From Castor canadensis (Eukaryota; Chordata; Mammalia; Rodentia; Castoridae): a DNA stretch of 64,000 bases. Below are positions 20,073-31,300 of this stretch, one piece after another. The DNA lies in the NCBI RefSeq assembly GCF_047511655.1, contig NC_133395.1:68543910-68607909 (forward strand). The letters are read 5' to 3'. A program made the translations under genes and the position numbers. Under the pieces are notes generated by a model. It was not told the DNA's origin, did no database searches, and worked only from the letters and a program-made list of their open reading frames with translations. Positions within the stretch are counted from its first letter, which is position 1. Each line of letters opens with the position of its first letter.

Positions 20073-23000
20073 CTGAAAAATTATTATGCCAACACTTTTA
20101 ATCTCTTAGTTATCTTAGTTTATAAATCAATGGTGTGGTCTCACTATCTGTAAGTTATGTTTTAAAAAGATCTAGGCTATGCCATAAGTTTAAAACCACT
20201 TATGAACTGAATGCTGCAGCTCATGCCTGTAAACCTAGCTACTTGGGAGCCTAAGATGGGAAGGATCAAGAGGTTCAAGGCAAGTTCAGACAAACAGTTC
20301 TCAAGACCTCATCTCCAAAACAGCCGCAGCAAAACAGACTGGAAGCATGGCTCAAGCAAGAAGCCCTGCTTCCTCCAGTCCACCAAAACAAATGTAATCT
20401 GAGGTAAACCATGAAACATCCCACATTCCATGTGGCCCTCCCTAATATAAAGCTCACACTGAGTTTGCAGCATCTACCTACCTGGTTTGTGAAGACAACA
20501 GAGCCTGCTTTCCTCGTCCATTACTATTGTTAAAGTTCCTGTGGCCAGATGCTCCTCTTCTCCGGTAGGATCAACTATCAGCAATGTGCTATTTAAATTT
20601 TTTTTTCAAGTAGGTTATCAATTTGTCAAATTACCAAATTTCACTTTAAAAGAACACTAAACATCATATTTGCATGTTAGCTTATAGAGCAGCCAGAATA
20701 GGAAACAAGTTAAATAGCAACCTAAAATCTAGTAATCCTAAAAATATTTTTGCTTTCCAGTTTGTGAATGTATTAGTTCTTGGCAAATACGGAAGATAAC
20801 TTCAAGTAAGTCTTTGGTGAAAGAATTCAAAATTATATAGGAATAGGGTTTGGAGTAATAACTCAGTAGTAGAACATTGCCTTTTAAAAAATAGAATAAT
20901 AGAATAAATAAAACCAAGTTGGGACAAGTAAGGTGAGTACAAAATTAGTCATCCAAATCAGGATGTTTTTGAAAGTGGAAGGGTTCACTACAAATAATAG
21001 TGCATGGTCTCAAAATTTCCGGGGCAAACTAGGAGGTGTGGTCACTTCAGGCATCTTCCAAGTAACAAGCCATTACATTAACCAATACAGAATTTTTTAA
21101 ATGCTTTTGATTAACTTACTCATCAAACACAGCAAAGGAAGTTGCAACTGGATGTGTTCTGATACTCAAATACTTTTTCTTCTTTAAATTAACTTCTGCT
21201 AAAGCAGTTTCTTCATTTATAGTAACTTCAGGCAACTGTACTAGAAAGGGGCAGATATGTAAAGTTAAGTCTGTTGTATAAAACAGTTTCTATGCTTTCT
21301 TAATTCATTAGTCCCTCTAACTTGTCTAGAGAATTCTTTTGAAATGTGCCTTAGAACAATTAAGATAAAATCTAGTGGAAAGAAGCATTGTTTTTCAGAA
21401 CAGCTCACATTCCTACCTCCTCTTACACTTTGGAAGAAATCAAATGTCTAGCTGCTTTCTATATGCAAGAAACATTTTCACGGTATCAATGCAGTCACCA
21501 GCACTCGTAAAGTACTGTTATTCCCATTTTATTACAGATAAGAAATTCTCAGCAGAGAGTAATAACAGGCAGGATTCAAATTTAAGTCTTAAGTTACTAC
21601 AATACTGCTACTAACTACATCTTCTACCACCAATTAACTAGATTTTGTTTGCTTTGTTTTGAGGCAAGGTCTAGCTATGCAGTCTCAAATCTCATTCTTC
21701 TGCCTCAGCCTCTGGAGTGTTGGGTTTAAAGGCATGCACTACCATGCCTGGCTTAAATAATTGGTGTTATTTCAGCAATGCAATGAGAGGGATATGCACA
21801 AGTAATTGAAATCTTAACAAGTCAGTCTACCTAGACGCCTTACCAAGAAACTTTACTATTAAAGGTGACATGTAGACTGGCCAACATGGTTCATATCTAT
21901 AATCTCAGCTACTCAGGAAGTGGAGATTAGGAGGATGGCAGTTCAAGGCCAGCCCAGGTAAGAAGTTAGCGAGACCTCCATCTCAGCAAGCTGAGCATGT
22001 TAGTGCATACCTATGATCCCAGCTAAAGGGGAGGCCATAGGTAGGAGGATTATAATCTGAGGCCTGCCCTGATAACTGAAGCAAAAGAGAAAGAGCTGGT
22101 AGTGGAGGGGGAGTACAGCACTTGACAGGCAAGCATAAGCCTCTGAGTTGAATCCTTAGTATAGCTTTAGAAAAAAAAAAAAGTGACATTTATGGCTTTA
22201 CATATAAAACAATGGAGTACATTACTCTCCTCCCCTTTGGCAACACATAAAGAACCTGGTGAACACTTGTAGGTGGTTGTATTTTCACCAACCACCTGGA
22301 CTGTAGTTAGAAATTTCATTCCCTCGTTATCAGTGCTGTTTTGAAAAGGACTGTAGTCCTACCTCTTAACACATGCATATAATCAAGGAAACAGTGAGAA
22401 AGACCTTCACTAGAGAATATAAAACTCTCAAGTATATTTGAAAAAACATGTCATTTGTTAATTTAGAAACAGATGAATGTTTTGAGAAAAAAAATCTTTA
22501 AACTTTATCAAGCAAACATACAATAAATGTTTCATAACACAACATTCTGAGCCAGGCACCAGTGGCTCATGCCTGTAACCCTAGCTACTCACGAAGCAGA
22601 GATCAGAAGGATTTCAGTTTGAAGCCAGCCCTGGCAAATAGTTTTTGAGATCCTATCTCAAAAAAAAATCACAAAAATGGGCTGGTGTAGTGGCTTAAGG
22701 TATAGACTGAGTTCAAACTCCAGTACTGCAAAAAAGAAAAGGAAAAAAAAAATTCTGACCCATTAGTAGGAATATTGCCTTTTACTAAGATTGCTTACCA
22801 TTTTTTAAAGCCGCTAACAAAGCAAATGTACAGGCATCCAAAATGTTTCCATCATAGTCGAGGCAAATAAGATCACAGTACAGAACCCAAGCAAGCTAAA
22901 ACAGAATTTACACAAAAAGAAATTAAACTCCTTCTAGGTAACACATTGCTGTTTGCTTAGACCTAAGAATTACAGAACCCTTAGGCAAGATACACTTCAA

Positions 23001-26000
23001 GGGCAAATGTTTTGTTTATAAAGTAGAAAATCAAAGTGGACAGGTTTGATAAGCTGGTTTTTGACTACAAACCTGACAAATGACATCTCCAGCTCCCTCA
23101 AGGGAATAAGTGTGTAAGGAATTTGTATTCTTGCTGCTAGGTTGGTTCGCAGATGAGGGAAATGGTTTTAGAAAGCCCTAGCTGAAACTCAATATGTACT
23201 TTTCCACAGAAACCTTTTTACATGAAATTTAGCTTTGTGTACAGTGCTAATCTATACATCATGTAATAGGAAAAAGCTATGTAGATCTTAACCTAATTCT
23301 GAGTTTTCAAACATTTTTTAAATCTACCTTGTGGATTAACCTTAAACATTATTAGCACAATCAAAAACTAATCTGCAATAAGGAAGACAAAATGGCTGCA
23401 CTTTTCTTAGGATTACCTTAGTGTAAGAGCTAGCGCCCAGACAGAATAAGTCAGTGTTTGCTTTTAGCAGGATATGGTAGCATACACCTGTAATCTACTT
23501 TGGAGGCTGAGGTAAGAGGATCAAGTTCAAGGCCAGCCTGGACTACATATTGAGACCATCTCCAAAAATTAAACAAAAAGCCTTTTTATTAGCTACATAA
23601 TTGAGATAGCAAATAAGATTGATTTTTTAAGAATTCCACCTAAAATCTATAAGATCTCCAGACAATGTTTAATTTTCCCACTCACTTTTCCCCACAGAAA
23701 AACACTCCAGAATAAAAACTCATTGCTTCTTTATTCCTCTTACCTTTCCTGAAGAAATGCACAAGTCCTCTTTCTGAATTATCTGTGAACTTGATTTAAT
23801 GATAAAGCACAGAAAATGAAAGGTCAAAAACTATTTGAAAATGAATGACAGTAAAACTTTATCAGCATAGTCTTACTTTTCAATAACATCTGCAATGAAC
23901 TGGCTAGCCACTTGGGCCTCTTCTCCAGGAGGTCCAGACCGAAATCTCGATGAGCACAGGGGTGGTAGATCCACATTAGGGACTGAAAGAAACACTGCAG
24001 CTATGAACTAAACTTCCCCTTATAAAGGGTTAAAGGTATTATCAACCCATACCCAAAGAGATGGCCACAGATAGACTTTCTCCTAGTGGAAAGCATCGTA
24101 ACATGACAAATTCTTTTTGGTCTTTTAAGATTCTTTTTAAGTATAAAAAGAAATTTATACTTCTCTGTTTTTCTACTTTTTTTCAGCATCTGATTAGGCT
24201 TCAGTCCTGAATCTTAAAAGTTTTCCTGGCTTCTTTCAAAATACCTGAATCTGGAACAAGACTTTCCACCACCCCTACGCATACCTAACATTTTTTCCCC
24301 CCATTTTAAAAATGTTGGTTCCTACCACAAAGAACAGATGATCCAAGACAAGAAAAAAAATAATAGTAACATACTGGTTTAAAACAAAAGCCTATGGGAA
24401 CAGAGTTTCTAAATGGCAGCCACCTAGATTAAAAACTTTCATTGGTTGAGGACACCTGAATATGTAAACACAAAGTGACCAAACAGGTTTGATAAATTTA
24501 TGAAATTCTGTATCAATGCTATCTGCTAACATATACAGAAAACTTTAACTCAACTTCTAGGACTTAACTATAGTTGTTAGCATTAAATGTATATGTGTTA
24601 AAACTGCAAAATCATTTTACTTACCAACATATCCTTTATCAGGGGCATCTGCTGGTGGTGCTGCAAATTCCTAAAGAAGCAAACAAATGTTTCCTATTGA
24701 AAGAAGCTACCAAAAAATGGTGAAGACATTTTAGCAATTAGTTGTGGAAGGCATTACCAAAGACCACCTTGGCTTAATTAACTATCATGTCAGAAGTATC
24801 TTCTGTGCTTAGGGAAATGTGTCAGGGGCTCTCAGGAAATTAGCACTGATCCTCACAATAGCTTTGTAAGCTAAAAAAGCAGTACAGCATAGTAGACCAT
24901 GTGCTGCTTACATTACCTAGGGTCTTTTAAAAAAATGTTAATTAGGCTTCTGCCCCATGTTCCCTCCTACTCACAGTAGCCAAAAAATCAAATTTAATCC
25001 ACAAGTGACATTGACACAGCCAGACTTAGATACTAGCAGTGTTCAAGAGCTCTGTAGTCACTAGGTCAGTTCAAATGTCAGACTCTCACTTACTGACTTG
25101 AAGATCTGGGGCAAGTATTTAACTTCCTGTCTGTCAAGTGGGCAGAATAATAGTGCCTACTCCTAGGGACTATTCATGAGGACCAAAGGAGATGATGCCA
25201 TTAAGTTCCCAGCATAAAACTTGGCAAGGAGTAAGTGTTCATCGTACTGTTAGATATCACCCCAACTTTACAGATAGAATCTGAACTTGGGTTAAGTAAC
25301 AGTGTAATCAATAAATGCTAACTATTATTCCCTCAAGCTTCTCTTTTGAACAGTATGAAATTCTCTGCAGATTTACAGATTAAAAGGCCATGATTGCAAA
25401 AAGGATGCCACCATAAAATCTTACTTTCTCAAATGATATAACCAAATTCTTTAAAAGTTTAGGGTGATGAAGATTTAAAACCCTGTTTCATTTTAGTCAT
25501 TAAACTTGGGGTGCATTATCTCATATACATACACAAAAACACTTGGGAAAGTAAGACAGTAAAAGCACATTCAACATTAGAATTATACTGTAATTACAAT
25601 TTTGTAAGTACGTGAAGCTAATTTGATAATTCAAATGTCATACCTACCGCCTTAACTCCACAGATTACAGTAGTATTTCCCAGCTTTACTAAAGCAGAAC
25701 CATCTGCAGTACTAATTGAACCTGAAAATATAAGTACAGTATTTAAGCAAAATAAAAAACCAAGGAAAACAAGTACGGAATTACCGATACAATTAAGTGA
25801 TTTAGTTTGCTGTATAGGATTATCTTGTTATACATACCGATTGCCTGTGAAACTTTATGCAAAGTTCAAGCCGTTAGTTTTAAAATGGTATTACTATTAA
25901 AAATTAGCATTAGTGTTTTAAGAGTGACTTTACTGCCCTTCAATTTGAGTTTATAATTTCTTATTCAGTCACAGGGCTGTTCAGATAAAAAGCTCTTGAT

Positions 26001-27188
26001 ACAAAATCAAATTACATTCTAAATAAATTCTACACATGGTAGAATTTGCCTGAAAAACCTTAAGAGGTACAGGGGTTAGAGCTTGGGAATGCCATATGGT
26101 TGAAATTTAAATATAGCCTCACCTATGTTGACAGTTGTGGTTCTGAATTCACCAAGTTCTCTTCCATCAGGACGGCAGTTTTCTTTCTAAGTTTTTAAGG
26201 AAAACAGACTACATGTGTAGTTTACATACACCAGGAGAAACTAATTAAACCTCATTAACTATAATGAATTAAGTGAAATTTGTCTTTAAAAGAACCATAT
26301 GATATTGTTCCCAAAATGCATAAAACATGTACCTAATCACCTTTACTCACCAGAAATCTCCTGTAATACTCCAGAGGCTCCACAGTTCTGAAATATTTAA
26401 AAATATATCTAAGGTGAGTTAATGCATTTTAACATAAATCCAGAAACTAGGGAGTGTAAGTCTCCACAATCTGTAACCTGGTTTTTCCTTTATGAATTCT
26501 GATGTTTATTTTGTTACCTGTAAGTAATTATAAAAAGTAGCTACCTTTCCAGTAGCAATCACAGCCCACTGCCGCCCTAACAATCAGTATTGGAGTCCAA
26601 AGCCTTCTGACATCTTTAAGAGGATTAATCCAGGTGTTAAAATCACCTTGTCATTCTTGCTCTGAAGCAGGGTTTCGTACAGGGAAAAAGTTACATCTTT
26701 ATTTAACTACAACTGAAATTTACCATATTCTTCCATTATGACTGTAGGCAATGAACCAGCGTCAACCTCAGAGATCAAATAGGTTTTCTTCGTGTATCAT
26801 GAATTTAGGATTAATACACAATGAGACAACTCTTTGAGCATCATCGGTTTCTCTTAGACTCTTAACGTGTTTCGTCCACTTAAAAACGTCACTGTTTGGG
26901 AGTCAATAGACGTCACCCAACTGGCACCCGTGAAGGCTGTAGGTAAAGGCTTTGGAAGCGCTGCGGTTCTTTTAGGAGTAAGTGGGGAGGAGCGCGGGGA
27001 CGCGACGCCACGCCGCGCCTTCCCGCTCCGCACTTCGCCCAGCGCCCAGATGGGCTTCCCGCCCGCTCGGTCTCGGAGTCGGCCTCCAGGCCAGGGGTTC
27101 CCACCCGAGCGTAAACTTAGGAAGCCGCCCTGCACCAGCACGCAGCACCAGCCAGGGCCGCGGACACTCACTTGAAGCCAGCCGCCAT
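19957..27188 (-). CDS. EXOSC8: EXOSC8 (Rrp43), RNA exosome core subunit, complete CDS
   Basis: Eleven exons on the minus strand. Plus coordinates in transcript order: 27172-27188, 26351-26387, 26123-26186, 25648-25721, 24625-24670, 23877-23982, 23744-23789, 22799-22895, 21120-21240, 20482-20588, 19957-20072. Total 831 nt, 276 aa, the family's usual length. The protein starts [18 protein letters not shown] and ends [11 protein letters not shown]. Family knowledge: an RNase PH-fold subunit of the nine-subunit exosome ring, without catalytic activity in animals, which helps thread RNA to the DIS3/EXOSC10 nucleases in nucleus and cytoplasm. Conserved stretches visible: [62 protein letters not shown]. 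Compared with the human protein as I remember it there are scattered substitutions (for example Ser128 and Ala132) but no breaks. It is transcribed away from ALG5 and toward SUPT20H. Confidence 0.96.
20205..20395 (+). mobile_element. Dimeric B1-ID SINE, worn
   Basis: 'CAGCTCATGCCTGTAAACCT' then 'GACCTCATCTCCAAAACAGC', followed by an ID-like right half ending 'CCAGTCCACCAAAACAAATG'. It lies in the last EXOSC8 intron. Confidence 0.65.
20482..20588 (-). CDS. EXOSC8: EXOSC8 exon 10
   Basis: 107 nt, encoding (D)[35 protein letters not shown] and one base of Gly. Donor GTAGGT; acceptor AAATAG. Confidence 0.93.
20838..20910 (+). mobile_element. ID-like SINE, worn
   Basis: 'GGGTTTGGAGTAATAACTCA' then an A-rich tail; box B is largely lost. 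Confidence 0.45.
21120..21240 (-). CDS. EXOSC8: EXOSC8 exon 9
   Basis: 121 nt, residues 163-203, (V)[20 protein letters not shown] then [19 protein letters not shown]. Donor GTAAGT; acceptor TTCTAG. Confidence 0.93.
21430..21600 (-). mobile_element. MIR SINE, antisense
   Basis: 'CTGTTATTCCCATTTTATTA' followed by 'CAGGCAGGATTCAAATTTAA'. Confidence 0.6.
21645..21754 (-). mobile_element. B1-like SINE
   Basis: 'TTTTGAGGCAAGGTCTAGCT' to 'GCACTACCATGCCTGGCTT'. Confidence 0.75.
21878..22183 (+). mobile_element. Three-part SINE: B1-like + B1-like + ID-like
   Basis: First monomer 'GGCCAACATGGTTCATATCT', second 'GCATGTTAGTGCATACCTAT', third an ID part with 'CTGAGTTGAATCCTTAGTAT' and a 12-A tail. Same architecture as 13589-13892. 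Confidence 0.72.
22551..22748 (+). mobile_element. Dimeric B1-ID SINE
   Basis: 'GAGCCAGGCACCAGTGGCTC' then 'ATCCTATCTCAAAAAAAAA', then ID 'GGCTGGTGTAGTGGCTTAAG' and 'GAGTTCAAACTCCAGTACTG'. It ends about 50 nt from EXOSC8 exon 8. Confidence 0.82.
22799..22895 (-). CDS. EXOSC8: EXOSC8 exon 8
   Basis: 97 nt, encoding [20 protein letters not shown] then [12 protein letters not shown]. It carries the conserved GNILDA helix start. Donor GTAAGC. Confidence 0.93.
23467..23580 (+). mobile_element. B1-like SINE
   Basis: 'AGGATATGGTAGCATACACC' to 'TGGACTACATATTGAGACCA' plus A-rich tail. Confidence 0.8.
23744..23789 (-). CDS. EXOSC8: EXOSC8 exon 7
   Basis: 46 nt, residues 115-130, (N)[15 protein letters not shown]. 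Where I remember Pro at residue 128 in human, this sequence encodes Ser. The acceptor reads ATCAAG, whose upstream polypyrimidine tract is poor. Donor GTAAGA. Confidence 0.88.
23877..23982 (-). CDS. EXOSC8: EXOSC8 exon 6
   Basis: 106 nt, residues 80-115, [20 protein letters not shown] then [15 protein letters not shown]. Donor GTAAGA; acceptor TTTCAG. Confidence 0.93.
24625..24670 (-). CDS. EXOSC8: EXOSC8 exon 5
   Basis: 46 nt, encoding [15 protein letters not shown] plus one base. Donor GTAAGT; acceptor CTTTAG. Confidence 0.93.
25075..25250 (+). mobile_element. MIR SINE
   Basis: 'GGGCAAGTATTTAACTTCCT', 'GCAGAATAATAGTGCCTACT' and a 3' 'AAGTGTTCATCG'. Confidence 0.65.
25648..25721 (-). CDS. 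EXOSC8: EXOSC8 exon 4
   Basis: 74 nt, residues 40-64, (G)[19 protein letters not shown] then CGVKA. This is the first beta-strand core of the RNase PH fold. Donor GTAGGT. Confidence 0.93.
26123..26186 (-). CDS. EXOSC8: EXOSC8 exon 3
   Basis: 64 nt, encoding [20 protein letters not shown] plus I and the first base of Gly40. Donor GTGAGG; acceptor ACTTAG. Confidence 0.93.
26351..26387 (-). CDS. EXOSC8: EXOSC8 exon 2
   Basis: 37 nt, encoding (K)[12 protein letters not shown], residues 6-18. Donor GTGAGT; acceptor TTTCAG. Confidence 0.93.
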
Positions 27189-27560
27189 CTTCCCGCCCGC
27201 ACGCCGCGTCTGCGCCGACACCGCCGCACGCCGGCCGCACTTTCGCTGCGGACGCCGGGCCGCGCTCGCAGCGCCGCGCTCGCCGCGGGCGAGACTGAAG
27301 GCGGAGAAGAGTGCGGTTGGGTCCCGCGTAAGACTGGATCCCCGCCCGCCGCCCTCCCCTGTTCAGACCCGCCTTTTTGAGCTCCCCGCCGCGGAAGTGT
27401 TTTGACGAATCTGCTGTTGGGTGAAGGGACCCTGAGAAAACAATAGAGGGTCTCGCGGCACTTACCGGGAAAACCCAGTGCACAGTAGTAGGCTGTCGAC
27501 TGCGGGACCGCCTCCCGGGTCCTCGCGTGTGTTCCCGCCGCCGGCTTACCCTGTCCAGGT
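26980..27560 (-). promoter_or_regulatory. EXOSC8: CpG-rich block over the EXOSC8 start
   Basis: CG dinucleotides are dense here and rare in flanking DNA. The block covers exon 1 (27172-27188) and about 370 nt upstream of it. CGGAAGTG at 27392-27399, about 200 nt upstream of the ATG, fits an ETS-type site. No TATA box is evident at a sensible distance. The long minus- and plus-strand open frames here are by-products of GC richness. Confidence 0.8.
27172..27188 (-). CDS. EXOSC8: EXOSC8 exon 1 coding part
   Basis: The ATG is at 27188-27186 with a purine-rich/GC context. The exon encodes MAAGF plus two bases of Lys, and the donor GTGAGTG lies at 27171 downward. It sits in the CpG-rich block. Confidence 0.93.
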
Positions 27561-27774
27561 AACCGACGGGCTGCCAGACACCTGAGAAACGTGAGCGTCC
27601 GCATGATCACAAGCAGGTCACAAGCAGGTCGTGGAGCTGCTCCAAAGCAGCGGCTGTGTTTGCACATGTCATGACTCAAGCCTTCCACCTTCCAGGTATT
27701 TTACCTGTTGCTAGGTAAAATACAGGACTCCAAACTAAAATTTGAATGCCAAATAGCAATGAGTAATTTTTAAA

Positions 27775-27993
27775 ATATGAATTGTCCCCAAATAGTGCGT
27801 GTTAGTATTAGCAGGACTGGGGGAAGCGGGGAAAGTTTTAAAGATAATAGTGATGATCGCACATTGTGCATGTAATTGTACACTTAAGATGGTTAGAATG
27901 GTACCACAATTTTTAAGCATTACTGTAACCCACTAAACACTTTAAAGTGATAGATTTGTGTGGTCTGTGAATTACATCTCGATGAAGCTGTTA
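27775..27993 (+). mobile_element. Old retroelement 3'-end relic between the two promoters (probably L1M type)
   Basis: AT-rich, with a 'TGTACACTTAAGATGG' then 'GTGAATTACATCTCGATGAA' order that I recognise from a common old mammalian LINE 3' end (sense orientation). It separates the EXOSC8 and ALG5 CpG blocks. Family assignment is tentative. Confidence 0.4.
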
Positions 27994-28069
27994 AAACTAT
28001 TGGCTGCTTATCTGAAATTCGAATGGAGGGCACGTCTTGCATTTGACTTGCTGGATCTGCAAACCCTGC

Positions 28070-28330
28070 TGTGGCAGCGCAGGGGCGCCGTGCGCAGCGC
28101 TGGTCCCGGGCCGCGGCCCCGCCTAGCCGCGTGGGGGCGCTGTGGGCGGCGTGCGGGCGCGGCCTCACCCGCGGCGGGGCTGGCCGCGCGGCGCGCTTCC
28201 GCGTGTGTGTAGAAGCTGGATAGGGCGGGCGGCTCCCTGGCATGGAGAATGGCTCCGCTCCTGCTGCAGCTGGCGGTGCTCGGCGCTGCGCTGGCGGCCG
28301 CAGTCTTGCTACTGGTGAGCACCGGGTTAG
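28070..28330 (+). promoter_or_regulatory. ALG5: CpG-rich block over the ALG5 start
   Basis: A GC-rich stretch with many CG dinucleotides, GC boxes (CCCCGCC near 28118, GGGCGG near 28224) and an NRF1-like TGCGCAGCGC near 28090. It ends in ALG5 exon 1. A TATA-less housekeeping promoter is the natural reading (inference). Confidence 0.75.
28249..28314 (+). CDS. ALG5: ALG5 exon 1 coding part
   Basis: 22 codons, [20 protein letters not shown] then LL, the start of the membrane anchor. Strong start context (A at -3, G at +4). Donor GTGAGC at 28315. An out-of-frame ATG lies 7 nt upstream. Confidence 0.95.
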
Positions 28331-31300
28331 GGACCCATGCGGCCTGCATGCACATTCTCCGCTGTCTGCCCTTGCACGGGCCTCTGTTGCCCTGTTCCCC
28401 CAAATTCTTGACCCCAGGGCTTCCTATCCTGGATCTTCACTCTCCTTTTTCGGTTATTTTTTGGACCCTTATCTCCTTGTGCGCCCAGAGTCCTAGGGTG
28501 CGCCCACCCAGCCCTGCATCCCGAGCCCCCTGCCCACCTGGCCTGTCTGCCTCGACCTCTCCGATCCCTGGCAGTGCTGCCCGCCCCCCCCCCTCCCATC
28601 CCCCCGGAGATGTGCCACGCGTTGCAGATTGGAAGAGGTCCGCGAATGAGGAAGACCCTCTAGGTGCGCAGAGCGAGCAGCAGAGACCCTAGCCTGTTCT
28701 GTTATTGCTGCGTGGGGTCCTTAGACCCCAGAATTAAATGTCTTCGTGTGGTTTTTGCCATTGCTCTGGATACACAAAAATATTAAATACACTTGCTGAT
28801 CTATGGACGAGGAAAATCTGCCAAGCGAACTCTACCACATCATTTGGAGTGACCCTGCGTCCAGTTTGTAAATGGAGAGATTTCGGCTTCCTTGGCATTC
28901 ATATTACCGTCTAGAAAGCGCTGCTAAGAAGCCGCTCTGCCGTTTTTCAGGGGGTCTGTGAATTTACAACTTAGCACTTGTGGTAGAATAGCATTATACG
29001 AGAAAGCAAAAACTACCAATGACTGTAGCCCACAGGTTCCAACTGCAATGTAAATTTGTCCTGTGTCATGTAGAGCCTGTAAGTAGGGATGGGACCTCCC
29101 TGCGCGTGTGCACATGTATGCTCTCTGGGGATTGAGGTCCCAAGACATGGAAGAGAAACTGGAGTTCTGCAGTGACCGTTCCCTGTTAGATCTGGGATGA
29201 AGAGGCCTGGGAATGACAGGTGGGAAGAAGCAAAGGCCTCGTAAAGCCTTAGCACCTTACTCATGGAAGAGGACAACCATCGATTTGTAAGAAAGGGACT
29301 AAAGGGGCCTGACTCGTCTAATTTTGAAGTCTTCTCAGAACAACTGTTAATGAACTGAAAATTGAGAATGAATAGTCTACTAAAAGAAAAAAAAACATGC
29401 AAACGATACATTCTATAACATAGCAAATATAAAAGGCCAGCATAGCAAATGTTTTTTATGTCTGCTTTTAGATTTCCATTGTTGCATTTATGACTGCTAC
29501 AAAAATGCCACCACTTCACCAACACGAAGAAGAGAAGTTCTTCCTAAATGCCAAAGGCCAGAAGGAAACTTTACCAAGCATCTGGGACAAGCCTACCAAA
29601 CAGCTTTCTGTCGTCGTGCCTTCATACAATGAAGAAAAACGGTGTAAGCTCTTTGTTGTTTTGATAAGGGGAAACTTGGGAAGAAAGGGAAATTTAAAGC
29701 GTTTGACTTCATTGTCTTTGAAGGTGGGGCTGTGGGTGATCACATAGTTCAGAAGAGGGGAAAGTGAGTGTCTTAAATAGAAGCAGCACCCTGAGGTAAT
29801 GGGACTGAAGTGTTCTGGAGAAATAATAAGATGTGAACAAGAGACAGACCTTCCAGATGAGAATGGCCCCGAGGGATGTCCCATAGGATCTTATTACATA
29901 GATTATTGGAACTTTTTCCCTACCTAAGATGGAGCCTGCTGGGGCTTTCAAAAGCGATCTTTAATATATTTTTTTCTTTAAGTGCCTGTGATGATGGACG
30001 AAGCCCTGGGATATCTAGAGAAGAGACAGGTATCCTGCTTTCTCTTTCCATATGGTTTCTCCCAAAAACTAAACCACCATGAGGCCCTGACTTCAGTCCC
30101 CACTTTGGGGAGGTAGGGACAAACTAGGGCATCAACTGTGGACCCCATAGTGACAGAACCTTGATTCCTTGGCCACCTGTGGCTTGACCTTCTTCTAGCC
30201 AATAGTAGGCAGATCTGGTGCATAGCACACCACCTCTAGGTGGGACAGACCAGAAAGCTGACATTTCTCTTTTATGTCCCCTCCCACCCACTTTTTATCC
30301 TCTCTTTCCTGGTGATGTAGTTAGAATTGAGTGACAGCGTATTGACAGTGCAGTGCTGTTTTACTTGTGAAACTTTTTTAAAAAGATGAGTTTTTTTTTC
30401 AAATTTTCTAACATTGGCATCTTTATACCATATTCCATATAACTTGTTTTTATTTCTTAAACTTTACACACTAAATTCATATCGACTGACATAAAATTAG
30501 CAGTCTTAAAATATTTAAAATTATAAATTAATTATACAAAATTAAAATGCTATAGAACAAGTGAAAGTTACTTTTAAACACCATCTCCAATCCCACTCCC
30601 TTTCCCAGAAACGACAATCTTACCGGTTCAAGAAGGGGGAGGTGTGTGTCTGTCTTGCTATGTAACCATAATAATCATGCCCAGATTAAGAGGTACATTT
30701 TAAAAAAATTTGTGCTTAGGTTGAAATTCCTGCGTAGCCAGGGTGACAGTCACGCCACCACACCCCCGACTTTTTATTGGTTGAGATGGAGTCTCACTAG
30801 CTTTTTGCCCAAGCTGGCCTCAAATGATGATTCTCCTCATCTCCTACCTCCTGAGTAGCTAGGATTACAAGTGTAAGGCACCACACCCAGCTTTGGGGGA
30901 TTTTTTTGTTTAAAAGGGAGAAAAAAGATTCATTGAAAGATAGGGGACTATTAGTTGCTCAAAAACTAAAAATAAAGAAAAGCAGAAGTGAACTGAATCC
31001 TTATAATATGTGAGGCTTCTACCTCTGCTGTTATACATACTCCTCACATCAGTCACATGTATTAGTGGATGCCCGGGGTCATATGGGTGAGGAGTGATGC
31101 AGCCAAGCTGAAATCTGCTCTCTCTGGCTTCATACATCATGGACATTTTTTATACATTTGTAGCCTGTCCCGTGTGTCTTAGCACCACAGGGACCTGGCT
31201 TCTTCCACAGACACAGTGCAGGGCAGATGAGGAGGAGAGTGGGGAGGCACACACGGAGATTTAATCATTATGCACCCTTCATTCATCGCTCCTTTTTGTT

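Noticed and set aside
26854-27688. Long overlapping open frames of 209 and 238 codons on the minus strand and 132 codons on the plus strand.
   Set aside because: They cross the EXOSC8 promoter, exon 1 and intron 1 in CpG-rich DNA where stop codons are rare. None matches the known EXOSC8 frame and composition alone explains them.
28008-28692. Several GC-rich open frames around ALG5 exon 1, including one running on from the ALG5 start into intron 1.
   Set aside because: The true exon ends at a good donor (28314) and the following exon restores the conserved protein; the rest is intron read-through or shadow frames.
29013-29525. 170-codon minus-strand open frame in ALG5 intron 1.
   Set aside because: Overlaps ALG5 exon 2 in antisense at one end; no recognisable motif, no splice or poly(A) support. 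Probably chance.
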